This document shows positions 9,101 through 16,074 of a DNA stretch of 38,813 nucleotides, piece after piece (the stretch's first letter is position 1; each line of letters begins with the position of its first letter). The DNA is taken from the NCBI GenBank assembly GCA_009840215.1, contig VXOC01000334.1, positions 1 through 38,813 on the forward strand. Reading direction: 5' to 3'. The position numbers and the translations under genes are program-made. The DNA comes from Gemmatimonadota bacterium (GTDB taxonomy: Bacteria; Gemmatimonadota; Gemmatimonadetes; Longimicrobiales; Gaopeijiaceae). The notes below the pieces were generated by a model. That model worked only from the letters and a program-made list of their open reading frames with translations. It was not told the DNA's origin and searched no databases.

Positions 9101-10271
9101 GGACGAATTCGGTTCGGTCTTTGCGGCGTTCAACCGCATGGTGCTCAGGCTCGACAATGCCCGGCGCGAACTCCTCCGAACGACGCGGCGCACGGAAGCG
9201 ATCGTGGAGGAGGTGGCGACCGGCGTCATCGCGGTGGACACGGGCGGACGGATCACGGTGGCGAACCCCAGGGCCGAACTGCTCCTGGAGGCCTCGCTGG
9301 AAGCCGGGAGCGCAATCCCCGGGACGGGTCCGCACGCGGCCGAGCTTGCCGCCTGGCTGGCCGACTTCTACGGGGAAGGGGCGGCGGTGGAGTCGGACGC
9401 CGACTTCCAATGGGGTGAACGGAGGATTCGGGCCCGCGCGCGGCGAATCTCGCACGAAAGCCATCTGGGCGGCGTCGTGGTGAACCTCGAAGACGTGACC
9501 GACGAACTCCGCAGCGAGCGGATCCTGGCGTGGGGAGAAATGGCCAACCAGGTGGCCCACGAGGTCAAGAATCCGCTGACGCCGATGAAGCTCTCGGTGC
9601 AGCACCTCCGCCGGGCGTGGAGTGACCGGAAGAGCGACTTCGGCCGGATTCTGGAGCGGAATGTGAGCGCGATCCTGACCGAGATCGACCGGCTGGCGTC
9701 GATTGCCCGCAGTTTCGCGCGGCTGGCATCACCCGGGGCCGCCGAGCAGGGGCCGCTCGTGTCCGTCGACCTGGCGACCGTGTTGCGGGAAGTCCTGGAC
9801 CTGTACAGGGGTGGCGGCGAGTCGGGGATACGCGTCGAGAGCGATCTCTCCGAGCCCTTGCCGCCCGTACTCTGCCGCCCGGACGAGTTGAAGGAAGTCC
9901 TCCTGAACCTGCTGGAGAACGCCCGTGCGGCGATGCCTGGGGGAGGTGTGGTGCGGATCGGTGCCCGGGAAACGGAGGGTCGGGATGCCATGGTGCTTGT
10001 GACCGTCGATGACGAGGGCACCGGGATACCGGCAAAGCTGTTGCCGCGTATCTTCGAGCCCCGGTTCTCGACGCGCTCGACGGGGAGCGGGCTGGGGCTT
10101 CCCATCGCCAAGCGGCTCGTGGACTCGTGGGGCGCCGTGATGGAGGTGGAGAGCACGGTCGGCCGGGGAACCCGCGTGAGCGTCCGCCTGAGGAGGGGAA
10201 AGACCGGGTCGGGAGCGCAACCGCCGGGCGAGACCGGCCTTGGCGACGCGGATACGGGCAGGGTAGAATGA
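6180..10271 (+). CDS. large NtrY-like membrane sensor histidine kinase
   Basis: 1363 residues from the ATG at 6180. The frame stays open to a TTG at 6075, but no good ribosome-binding site supports either start. Rough layout: first TM cluster about 13-75; soluble region about 75-280; a multi-helix membrane block about 282-510; second soluble region about 511-723; TM about 724-793; third soluble region about 794-922; TM about 923-945; HAMP about 945-995 (LTRPIQTLQVASERVGSGNL); PAS about 1005-1110; HisKA with phospho-acceptor His1127 in VAHEVKNPLTPMKLSVQHLR; HATPase with N-box LLNLLENARAAM and G-boxes DDEGTGIP and GSGLGLPIAK. The C-terminal half resembles NtrY, but the protein is nearly twice the usual NtrY length. 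No response regulator is adjacent; an NtrX-like regulator lies about 10 kb downstream. The stimulus is unknown. Confidence 0.9.
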   Translation: MNAPEDVREPSSASGILIWLGFLSLILWARIGSSWALAAAAVFVCASFLKARGSPRRAISALLLGVGIAVGIRTDMVDRRLTEDWQSHWDGRSEEVGLELERVMNELVARGDSSVTRVVGAATTAAERANLQDSLQAVVDESGMAGAAVYGPDGRLVAWAGGHRGRVPDGAREGATHYSYHGTPLFSYLYFTAEIPDGLGTAMVASLMRSDLPEAFASGLGDFVSRFRDETGERIRIARSDTVAGPGVFDFGWEGEPPLLSFTVQEPDPPVRRSERRGRGIHIVIALAALVWLIESFGGPRRDLPYSVAALVAAGAVLPLEGLLTTRHLIDPDYFRLFGPFSLPLGRVLMLSVAAVPLAVLVAPRRDRVGNWLAPPVVALTFPLVLHWMGQGASLELLGTTDTRWIVFQASTTLILTLIAGVALACRAPGGARWVPSLVFLGIAAAAMLSIGVGVGVRVGPDVSLPLSALWMLPAVLMVRGLDGSRRRSYMRWFCAFWLAGTAALPFAWSMRTEARLAIAESQMAQLGVTPEPYPDSLLARFARQADYMDLTGAGDVELMYQAWVTSGLAAQGSPILLTLWSAEDVPIQELGLGVKGERSPAVDAALPDLRASGMPEYRRPGETDVHHLLAVPLGGGRLLTGAIPPRRTIDAPSGLGPLFASVEEGADQEFLTLVSTADAAAPAEGASVAWTRNDEGWRGEGVARFPDGPYAVFYTLSIPNLQVMLARATLVLALNLAVFAILWILSVGIVGMPFPGPVDWRGLYHSFRARVTWTLFGFFILSSVLFGALAYRTLAGASERTATALAERVVSQIGEAYLEEGGSMESLARRVGADLLEYRDGELVGGSVDELIELGLYEGWVDPRIYDDLETRQSLRASKVENLGGWQYVMAHRRLPDGDIVASPVPLRAGAAALRRRDVADLLGFAIVLGPVLSLGLALLVGQALTRPIQTLQVASERVGSGNLAVHLPDDRVDEFGSVFAAFNRMVLRLDNARRELLRTTRRTEAIVEEVATGVIAVDTGGRITVANPRAELLLEASLEAGSAIPGTGPHAAELAAWLADFYGEGAAVESDADFQWGERRIRARARRISHESHLGGVVVNLEDVTDELRSERILAWGEMANQVAHEVKNPLTPMKLSVQHLRRAWSDRKSDFGRILERNVSAILTEIDRLASIARSFARLASPGAAEQGPLVSVDLATVLREVLDLYRGGGESGIRVESDLSEPLPPVLCRPDELKEVLLNLLENARAAMPGGGVVRIGARETEGRDAMVLVTVDDEGTGIPAKLLPRIFEPRFSTRSTGSGLGLPIAKRLVDSWGAVMEVESTVGRGTRVSVRLRRGKTGSGAQPPGETGLGDADTGRVE

Positions 10272-10275
10272 ACCC

Positions 10276-10899
10276 GTGCTACACATGAACTTCGGAAGGG
10301 CCGAGGATCACGGTCCGGGTACCTCGGAGCGCCCTGTCGCAGCCACCGCGGATCTCGCCGGATGGCTGCGCGAGCACTCGGCGCCGATCGCGGAGCGCTG
10401 GGCCGAAGGACTGCTCGCCGCGCGAAACTCGTGGTCACGCGCCGGTGAATCGCTGGTGAACGCGTTCTGCCGCGGGCTCGTGTCCTTCCTTCCCGGAATG
10501 CTGAGTCCGTATCGCGCGCAGATCCTGCCGCTCTGGTCGGAGTGCGCGGAGCTCTACGGCTCGGTGGCCGCGCGGCGCGGGTTGTCGGCGGGCGAGGTGA
10601 TCGAGGAATTCCAGATTCTGCGCGAAGTCATCGTGCGCCTCATGTTCGAGCGGCCTCTCGCCGCGGACGGCGCACTCCGGATGCGTGACGTGCTGCAACT
10701 CAACCGCGCGGTGGACATCGGGGTGACCCAGGCCAGTGTGGGACATACCGACCTGCTGTTCTTCAACCTGGTCGACGGGTCGGGCGGGCCGGCACCCCTG
10801 GGCCCGAGCGACATGGACGAGGTGGTGAACCAGATCGGGACGCTCCGGGAGGAAGGTGGCCGGATCATGCGCCACACGCCCCGGATCGGGCGCGAGTGA
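10276..10899 (+). CDS. RsbRD N-terminal-like (RsbT co-antagonist type) small protein
   Basis: 207 residues from a GTG at 10276; an ATG three codons later is an equally possible start. The all-helical body has the pattern LAGWLREHSAPIAERWAEGL, then YGSVAARRGLSAGEVIEEFQ, LREVIVRLMFE and LNRAVDIGVTQASVGHTD. This resembles the sensor-like helical domain at the N-terminus of RsbRD-type stressosome proteins and some histidine kinases. There is no STAS or kinase domain, so the domain stands alone. It begins 4 nt after the stop of the giant kinase and overlaps or abuts the decarboxylase gene, so the three are probably one transcription unit. A role as a sensory or partner protein for the kinase is inference. 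The family call rests on pattern similarity only. Confidence 0.6.
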   Translation: MLHMNFGRAEDHGPGTSERPVAATADLAGWLREHSAPIAERWAEGLLAARNSWSRAGESLVNAFCRGLVSFLPGMLSPYRAQILPLWSECAELYGSVAARRGLSAGEVIEEFQILREVIVRLMFERPLAADGALRMRDVLQLNRAVDIGVTQASVGHTDLLFFNLVDGSGGPAPLGPSDMDEVVNQIGTLREEGGRIMRHTPRIGRE

Positions 10900-10931
10900 C
10901 GCGGCCAAGGGGCGGATCCACGTCGGAAGAC

Positions 10932-12383
10932 ATGTTGGCACCCGGCCACCGGGTCACCCGGGCACCCGGCGGGATGGCACCCGGTGAGTTTCGCGAGTGG
11001 GGCCACCGCTTCGTCGACTGGGTGGGCGACTACCTGGAGGAGATCGAGGCGTATCCCGTGGTGGCGGGGTCCAGGCCCGGCGAGGTGCGGGATGCGCTGC
11101 CGGCGGAGGCTCCCCTGGCCGGCGAACCGTTCGATGCCCTCTTCGAGGACTTCCGGTCGGTGATCGTCCCGGGCGTCACGCACTGGAATCACCCCGCATT
11201 CTTCGGGTATTTCGCGGTGTCGGGATCGGGGCCGGGGATTCTGGGCGAACTCCTGGCCGCGGCACTCAACGTGAACGCGATGGTGTGGAAGAGTTCGCCC
11301 GCGGCCACCGAGCTTGAGGAGGTGACGCTGGGATGGCTGCGCGGCTTCGTCGGTCTGCCCCCGGCGTTCACCGGCACCATCAACGACACCGCCTCGACCT
11401 CCACCTTTCTGGCGCTGGCCGCGGCGCGCGAACGTCAGCTCCCCGAGGCGCGCGAGGACGGGATGGCCGGAGCTCCCCCCGGGCGCGTGTACACCTCGCG
11501 CGAGGCCCACTCGTCGGTGCTGAAGGCGGTCCACGCGCTCGGATTCGGCCGCCGGGGCGTGCGCGCGGTCGCCACCGGCCCCGACCGCGCGATGGACCCC
11601 GCCGCCCTGACCGACGCCATCAACCATGACGTAACGTCAGGGTTTCGCCCTCTGGCGGTCGTCGCCACCATCGGGACCACCTCCACCACCGCTGTCGACC
11701 CGGTGGGGGCCATCGCCGGGATCGCGCGCTCGCGCAAGCTGTGGCTCCACATCGACGCGGCCTACGCGGGCGTCGCGGCCGCGCTCCCGGACAAGCGACA
11801 CCACTTCGCGGGCTGGGAGCGAGCGGATTCGATCGTCCTCAACCCGCACAAGTGGCTGTTCACGCCCGTCGACTGTTCGGTCCTCTACGTCCGCGACCCC
11901 GCGCAGCTCAGGGCGGCATTCTCACTCGTCCCCGCCTACCTCGAGACTCCCGAGACCGGTGTCACCCACCTCATGGACCACGGGCTGGCGCTCGGACGCA
12001 GGTTCCGCGCGCTCAAGCTCTGGTTCGTGATGCGGTACTTCGGACAGGAGGGGTTGCGGACGATCCTGGCCGCCCATATCGAGCTCGCCCGGCGCCTTGC
12101 CGGCCTGGTCGACGCCGCCCGGGGCTGGGAGCGCTGCAAGCCTTCGACGTTTTCTCTGGTGGTGCTGCGAAGGTCCCCTGCAGGTGTGCGCGGCCCGGAG
12201 CGCGATGCCCTGAACACGGCGATCATGGAGCGCGTCAACGCGAGCGGCGCCGCCTTCCTGTCCCCCACCGAGATCGACGGCGAGACCTGGCTGCGCTTCG
12301 CGATCGGGAACATCCACACCACCGCGCGGCACGTGGATGCGACGTGGGAAGCCCTCCGGGAGGCGGCGGACGAAGTCGGGTAG
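10932..12383 (+). CDS. group II PLP-dependent decarboxylase (aromatic-L-amino-acid type)
   Basis: 483 residues from the ATG at 10932. A GTG at 10896, overlapping the previous stop, would add 12 residues; conserved sequence only begins near GEFREWGHRFVDWVGDYLEE. The cofactor lysine is Lys307 in NPHKWLFTPVDCS. The aspartate that pairs with the PLP ring is in HIDAAYAG, and the His that stacks on the ring is in TSREAHSSVLKAVHALGFG. The substrate-loop region THWNHPAFFGYF and the SPAATELE segment match the aromatic decarboxylase family (DOPA, tyrosine, tryptophan or phenylalanine decarboxylases). The reaction is decarboxylation of an L-amino acid to an amine and CO2. Bacterial homologues differ widely in substrate, so the substrate is not assigned. 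It runs convergently into pntB with a 16-bp gap and no obvious terminator. Confidence 0.9.
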   Translation: MLAPGHRVTRAPGGMAPGEFREWGHRFVDWVGDYLEEIEAYPVVAGSRPGEVRDALPAEAPLAGEPFDALFEDFRSVIVPGVTHWNHPAFFGYFAVSGSGPGILGELLAAALNVNAMVWKSSPAATELEEVTLGWLRGFVGLPPAFTGTINDTASTSTFLALAAARERQLPEAREDGMAGAPPGRVYTSREAHSSVLKAVHALGFGRRGVRAVATGPDRAMDPAALTDAINHDVTSGFRPLAVVATIGTTSTTAVDPVGAIAGIARSRKLWLHIDAAYAGVAAALPDKRHHFAGWERADSIVLNPHKWLFTPVDCSVLYVRDPAQLRAAFSLVPAYLETPETGVTHLMDHGLALGRRFRALKLWFVMRYFGQEGLRTILAAHIELARRLAGLVDAARGWERCKPSTFSLVVLRRSPAGVRGPERDALNTAIMERVNASGAAFLSPTEIDGETWLRFAIGNIHTTARHVDATWEALREAADEVG

Positions 12384-12399
12384 CGCCCCGTCCCCGCCC

Positions 12400-13830
12400 C
12401 TACGCCTCCCGCACCTCCTTCACCAGCTCCGACATCTGCTGCGCGGCGTCGCCGAAGAACATGAGCGTATTCTCCATGTAGAACAGGTCGTTGTCGATGC
12501 CGGCGAAACCGGGACTCAGCGAGCGCTTCATCACGATCACCGTGCGCGCCTTGTCCACATCGAGGATCGGCATCCCCGCGATCACCGAGTCGGGATCGCG
12601 CGCGGCCGGGTTCACCACGTCGTTGGCGCCCACGATCAGGACCACGTCGGTCGTATCGAACTCGGCGTTGATGTCGTCGAGGTCGAGGAGCTTGTCGTAG
12701 GAGACATCGGCTTCGGCGAGGAGGACGTTCATGTGCCCGGGCATCCGTCCCGCGACCGGGTGGACCCCGAAGCGCACGCGCACTCCCCGCTCCTCCAGCA
12801 GGTCGCACACCTTCTTGAGCTCGTGCTGCGCCTGCGCGACGGCCAGTCCGTAACCGGGCACGACCGCCACCGAGCCCGCATAGGCGAGGACCATGGCGGC
12901 CTGCTCCGCGTCGACATCCCGCACCGGCCGCTCGCCCGTCTTCGCCTTTGTCGTCGGACCGTCGGTCCCGAAGGCGCCGAAGGCCACGTTGCCGAGCGAG
13001 CGGTTCATGGCCTTGCACATGAGCTGGGTCAGGATCAGCCCCGCGGCCCCGACCAGCGACCCCGCGATGATCAGCATCATGTTGCCGAGCACGAATCCCG
13101 TGGCCGCCGCCGCGAGTCCCGAATAGGAGTTGAGGAGCGACACCACCACAGGCATGTCGGCGCCGCCGATGGGGATGACCAGCAGGACGCCGAGGATCAG
13201 CGCGCCGGCGACCAGGGCCAGGAAGAAAGTCCCACTGATTTCGAGAGCATCGGCCCCGAAGATCGAGGCCACCGCGTCGCCGACCCCGGCGTCCGCCAGC
13301 CCCGCCCCCAACACCAGCACCGCCAGGAAGAGCAGCGCGTTGAAGGACTTCTGCAGCGGGAAGGTGACGGGCTTGCCGGTCACGATGCCCTGGAGCTTGC
13401 CGAAGGCGATCAGGCTCCCGGAGAAGGTCACCGCGCCGATGAGGGTGCTGAGCACGATGGTGACCCCGGCGCCAAGTTCGACGCCACCGCCGCCTCCGCC
13501 CAGCCGGACGAATTCGGCCGCCGCGACCGCCGCCGAAGCGCCCCCGCCGAAACCGTTGAAGACGGCCACCAGCTGGGGCATGGCGGTCATCTCGATCTTG
13601 CGGGCCAGCACGCCCCCGATGACGGCGCTGGCGATGACCGCGGCCGCCACGGTGGTCCAGTCCAGGATCTCGTTGTCGAGCAGGGTGACCACGATGGCCA
13701 GCAGCATCGCCACCGACGCACGCGCGTTCCCGGACCGGGCCGTGGCCGGCGACGACAGCTGCTTGATCCCGGAGACGAAGAGGATCGCCGAGACCAGGTA
13801 TGCGAGTTGAGCGATCAGAGAAGTTTCCAC
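12400..13830 (-). CDS. pntB: NAD(P) transhydrogenase subunit beta
   Basis: 476 residues from a GTG at 13830. The N-terminal two thirds is domain II, with eight or nine transmembrane helices (LAYLVSAILFVSGIKQL onwards). The C-terminal third is the NADP(H)-binding domain III, with PGYGLAVAQAQH, HPVAGRMPGHMNVLLAEADV and VLIVGANDVVNPAARDPDS, all characteristic of PntB. With PntAA and PntAB it forms the proton-translocating transhydrogenase, which uses the proton gradient to drive NADPH formation from NADH. It is the last gene of the leftward pnt operon, separated from pntAB by 257 bp that hold repeat element copy 2. Confidence 0.96.
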   Translation of the reverse strand: METSLIAQLAYLVSAILFVSGIKQLSSPATARSGNARASVAMLLAIVVTLLDNEILDWTTVAAAVIASAVIGGVLARKIEMTAMPQLVAVFNGFGGGASAAVAAAEFVRLGGGGGGVELGAGVTIVLSTLIGAVTFSGSLIAFGKLQGIVTGKPVTFPLQKSFNALLFLAVLVLGAGLADAGVGDAVASIFGADALEISGTFFLALVAGALILGVLLVIPIGGADMPVVVSLLNSYSGLAAAATGFVLGNMMLIIAGSLVGAAGLILTQLMCKAMNRSLGNVAFGAFGTDGPTTKAKTGERPVRDVDAEQAAMVLAYAGSVAVVPGYGLAVAQAQHELKKVCDLLEERGVRVRFGVHPVAGRMPGHMNVLLAEADVSYDKLLDLDDINAEFDTTDVVLIVGANDVVNPAARDPDSVIAGMPILDVDKARTVIVMKRSLSPGFAGIDNDLFYMENTLMFFGDAAQQMSELVKEVREA

Positions 13831-13868
13831 GGCGGCCTCAGTGTTGTGTTCCGGGGATTCGCGAGCTA

Positions 13869-14062
13869 CCGAGAGTGCCGAGGCGCCGGTCTGGCAAGGC
13901 GCGACGAGAGGGGAATAGCAGGGCTATTCGCCCGAGGAGCAACGCAGAGCGGAGCCCTGAAGAACAAGAATGTATACCATACATTACACATTGTAATATC
14001 TTCATTACATTATTAGTGGCATGGGCGAAGCGGTCCAGCCCGGATGCATCGGTGCTCGAATA
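13869..14062 (-). repeat. AT-rich palindromic intergenic element, copy 2 (long form)
   Basis: Lies in the 257-bp gap between pntAB and pntB. It has three parts. A GC-rich arm (13869-13959) matches the reverse complement of 34821-34911 at 85 of 91 positions and contains the stem-loop GAATAGC-AGG-GCTATTC at 13913-13929. An AT core (about 13969-14013) contains ATTACA-CAT-TGTAAT. A second arm ends in GATGCATCCGG on the minus strand and is shared with copies 3 and 4. Read on the minus strand, the core lies 139 nt upstream of the pntB start. No open reading frame is evident inside it, and no T-run follows the stem-loop, so it is not a canonical intrinsic terminator. Confidence 0.85.
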
Positions 14063-14087
14063 GCCGAGATATCTCCGGGACACGACA

Positions 14088-14366
14088 CTAGCGTTTCCTG
14101 AACATCTGCAGCATGCGGTCGGTCACCATGAAGCCGCCCACGACGTTGATGGTGGCCATGACGATTCCCGCGATGCCGAGGACCTTCACCCAGGTCGAGT
14201 CCGCGGCCCCCGTGACGACCAGCGCCCCGATGATCGCGATCCCCGAGATCGCATTGGCGCCGGACATGAGGGGGGTGTGAAGGGTGGGGGGGACCTTCGA
14301 GATCACCTCCCTTCCGGCGAGCGTGGCCAGCACGAAGACGTACAGGCCGATCAGCAGTTCACCCAT
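14088..14366 (-). CDS. pntAB: NAD(P) transhydrogenase subunit alpha part 2
   Basis: 92 residues with three or four hydrophobic segments (LLIGLYVFVLATLAGREVIS, ANAISGIAIIGALVVTG, VLGIAGIVMATINVVGG) and a basic C-terminus (DRMLQMFRKR). This is the membrane portion that is fused to PntA in Escherichia coli but separate in the three-subunit form. The signature VPPTLHTPLMSGANAISG is typical of the family. The ATG at 14366 lies 7 nt after the pntAA stop. It contributes helices to the proton channel domain II together with PntB. Confidence 0.95.
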   Translation of the reverse strand: MGELLIGLYVFVLATLAGREVISKVPPTLHTPLMSGANAISGIAIIGALVVTGAADSTWVKVLGIAGIVMATINVVGGFMVTDRMLQMFRKR

Positions 14367-14373
14367 GGGCTCT

Positions 14374-15510
14374 CTACTCCGTGGCGGCAGCCAGGTTATC
14401 CCTGACGCGCTCGTTGGTGATTGCGCCGCCCCGGGTCACGCAGGTGGCGGCCGTGATTTCGTCCTCGTGGTCGATCCCGCCCTCGTCGTCGAAGAGGTGG
14501 CCGACGAGATCTGCGAGATTGCGTGCGTACATCTGGCTGGCGTGGAAAGGGAGCTCTGCGGGGAGATTGGTGGGTCCCATGACGGTGACCCCGCCGTGTT
14601 CGACGCTCTCGCCCGCGGCGGTGACTTCGCAGTTGCCGCCCGTCTCCGAGGCCAGGTCGACGATCACGCTTCCCGGCCGCATGCTCGCCACCATCTCCTC
14701 GGTGATGAGCACCGGTGCGGCGCGTCCGGGTATCTGGGCCGTGGTGACGACCAGGTCGTGGTCCCGGATGTGCGTGGCGATCAGCTCCAGCTCCGCCTCG
14801 TGCTGCTCCTCCGACAACTCCTTCGCGTAGCCCCCCTCGTCCTCGCTGGCCTCGTCGAGCGTCGCCTCGAGGAACTTCGCCCCCAGGCTCTCGACCTGCT
14901 CCTTCACCGCGGGCCGGATGTCGAAGGCCGACACGACCGCGCCCAGCCGCTTCGCCGTCGCGATCGCCTGCAGTCCCGCCACGCCGGCACCCAGGATCAT
15001 CGCCTTGGCGGGCCGGACCGTGCCCGCCGCCGTGGTGAGCATGGGCAGAAAACGGGTCATCGATCCGGCGCCGTTGAGCACCGCCTTGTACCCCGCGACG
15101 GTGGCCTGCGAGGAAAGCACGTCCATCTTCTGCGCGCGCGTGATCCTCGGGATGAGCTCCACGGCGAATGCACTCACCTCGCGGGCCGCCAGTGCCTCGA
15201 TGATTCCCGGCGGGCCCAGCGGGTTCAGGTGGCAGACCAGGACGCACCCACGGGGCAGCGCGGCCACTTCGTCCCGGGTCGGCGGCTGTACCTTCAGCAC
15301 CACCCCGGCCCCCTCGAGGACCGCGTCACGCCCCGCGACGACAGTGGCTCCAGCCTCCTGGTAGTCCCGGTCCAGAAAGGAGGCGCCGTCCCCCGCGCCG
15401 GCCTCGACGCGCAGATCCCAGCCTCGTTTGCGGTAGTGCCGCACTGCTTCGGGAACGAGTGCGACGCGACGTTCGCCCGGCCGGCTCTCGGCCATGATCG
15501 CGATGGTCAT
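14374..15510 (-). CDS. pntAA: NAD(P) transhydrogenase subunit alpha part 1
   Basis: 378 residues from the ATG at 15510. An ATG three codons upstream (15519) is in frame, but GGAG directly abuts it and is 9 nt from the 15510 ATG, so the latter is preferred. The N-terminal alanine dehydrogenase/PNT domain begins with a GERRVALVPEAV motif. The NAD(H)-binding Rossmann domain carries ILGAGVAGLQAIATAKRLGA then AFDIRPAVKEQVESLGAKFL, and DLVVTTAQIPGRAAPVLI follows. This is the soluble NADH-binding domain I of the transhydrogenase. Its first 82 codons and upstream region are exactly repeated directly upstream (see the tandem duplication). Confidence 0.95.
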   Translation of the reverse strand: MTIAIMAESRPGERRVALVPEAVRHYRKRGWDLRVEAGAGDGASFLDRDYQEAGATVVAGRDAVLEGAGVVLKVQPPTRDEVAALPRGCVLVCHLNPLGPPGIIEALAAREVSAFAVELIPRITRAQKMDVLSSQATVAGYKAVLNGAGSMTRFLPMLTTAAGTVRPAKAMILGAGVAGLQAIATAKRLGAVVSAFDIRPAVKEQVESLGAKFLEATLDEASEDEGGYAKELSEEQHEAELELIATHIRDHDLVVTTAQIPGRAAPVLITEEMVASMRPGSVIVDLASETGGNCEVTAAGESVEHGGVTVMGPTNLPAELPFHASQMYARNLADLVGHLFDDEGGIDHEDEITAATCVTRGGAITNERVRDNLAAATE

Positions 15511-15585
15511 CGATGTCATCTCCGGTCAAAATCGCGTCCAACTTGCATCGCCGTGGCCGGTTCCGCCAGACCCGGGAGGTCCGCG
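15265..15585 (-). repeat. 321-bp tandem direct repeat, unit 1 (pntAA 5' end and leader)
   Basis: This unit covers the first 255 nt of the pntAA reading frame counted from 15519, plus 66 nt upstream. It is followed immediately, head to tail, by an identical unit at 15586-15906. I compared the two line by line and found no mismatch. The left boundary differs at 15264 (c) versus 15585 (g). On the right, the match extends one extra base before a/g at 15587/15908. 321 is a multiple of three. Confidence 0.95.
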
Positions 15586-15840
15586 CACTTCGTCCCGGGT
15601 CGGCGGCTGTACCTTCAGCACCACCCCGGCCCCCTCGAGGACCGCGTCACGCCCCGCGACGACAGTGGCTCCAGCCTCCTGGTAGTCCCGGTCCAGAAAG
15701 GAGGCGCCGTCCCCCGCGCCGGCCTCGACGCGCAGATCCCAGCCTCGTTTGCGGTAGTGCCGCACTGCTTCGGGAACGAGTGCGACGCGACGTTCGCCCG
15801 GCCGGCTCTCGGCCATGATCGCGATGGTCATCGATGTCAT
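15526..15840 (-). pseudogene. duplicated, truncated 5' fragment of pntAA
   Basis: Reading from 15840, the first 85 residues are identical to PntAA (counted from its 15519 start). The frame then crosses the repeat junction, continues for 19 unrelated residues and stops at 15526-15528. That is 6 nt before the upstream ATG of the intact gene. The fragment lacks the Rossmann domain and should not be catalytic. Because it retains the native ribosome-binding region and ends next to the real start, it could be translated as a leader coupled to pntAA. That is inference. Confidence 0.8.
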
Positions 15841-15906
15841 CTCCGGTCAAAATCGCGTCCAACTTGCATCGCCGTGGCCGGTTCCGCCAGACCCGGGAGG
15901 TCCGCG
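15586..15906 (-). repeat. 321-bp tandem direct repeat, unit 2
   Basis: Exact copy of 15265-15585. It carries a second copy of the pntAA ribosome-binding site, start codons and first 85 codons of the 15519 frame, placed between the intact gene and comM. Any regulatory signal in the 66 nt upstream of pntAA is thereby present twice. Confidence 0.95.
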
Positions 15907-16074
15907 CGCGGATCCGGTCGAACCGCCCTCGGATTCTCTGACGGGCTGCCGGGCCCGCAACCGGGCGAGCCACACCAGGGCGCCTTCGCTCCGGTTTGGC
16001 CGATTTCGACATTCCCGTGCCCATTAGGCCCCGGTAAACTGCAGGCCGGCAGAATCGGTTTCGCGGAGGTGGGC
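15907..16074. other. remaining comM/pntAA divergent intergenic region
   Basis: 168 bp between the end of the tandem repeat and the comM start. It is GC-rich, with no recognisable RNA gene, no strong sigma-70 hexamer pair and no palindromic operator. The only clear signal is the comM ribosome-binding site GGAGG at about 16065-16069. Confidence 0.5.

Noticed and set aside
6246-9605. A 1119-codon open frame on the minus strand, antisense to the giant kinase.
   Set aside because: It is rich in Arg, His, Gly, Pro and Gln with no recognisable domain. Very high GC at third positions leaves long antisense frames open; the plus-strand frame has full kinase motifs.
13913-13929. The hairpin in repeat copy 2 as an intrinsic terminator of pntAB.
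   Set aside because: No run of T follows on either strand, and the same hairpin recurs in copy 4 beside unrelated genes, so it is better treated as part of the repeat.
13831-14087. An insertion sequence interrupting the pnt operon.
   Set aside because: The element is only about 200 bp with no transposase frame. It may be a non-autonomous element, but no target-site duplication could be identified by eye.
15265-15906. CRISPR array or satellite repeat.
   Set aside because: There are only two units of 321 bp, with no spacers, and the unit contains coding sequence of pntAA.
14284-16074. A 597-codon upstream extension of the comM reading frame on the plus strand.
   Set aside because: It is antisense to pntAA and the tandem repeat. 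It stays open partly because the 321-bp repeat is a multiple of three. Conserved ComM sequence starts at the ATG at 16075, which has its own ribosome-binding site.
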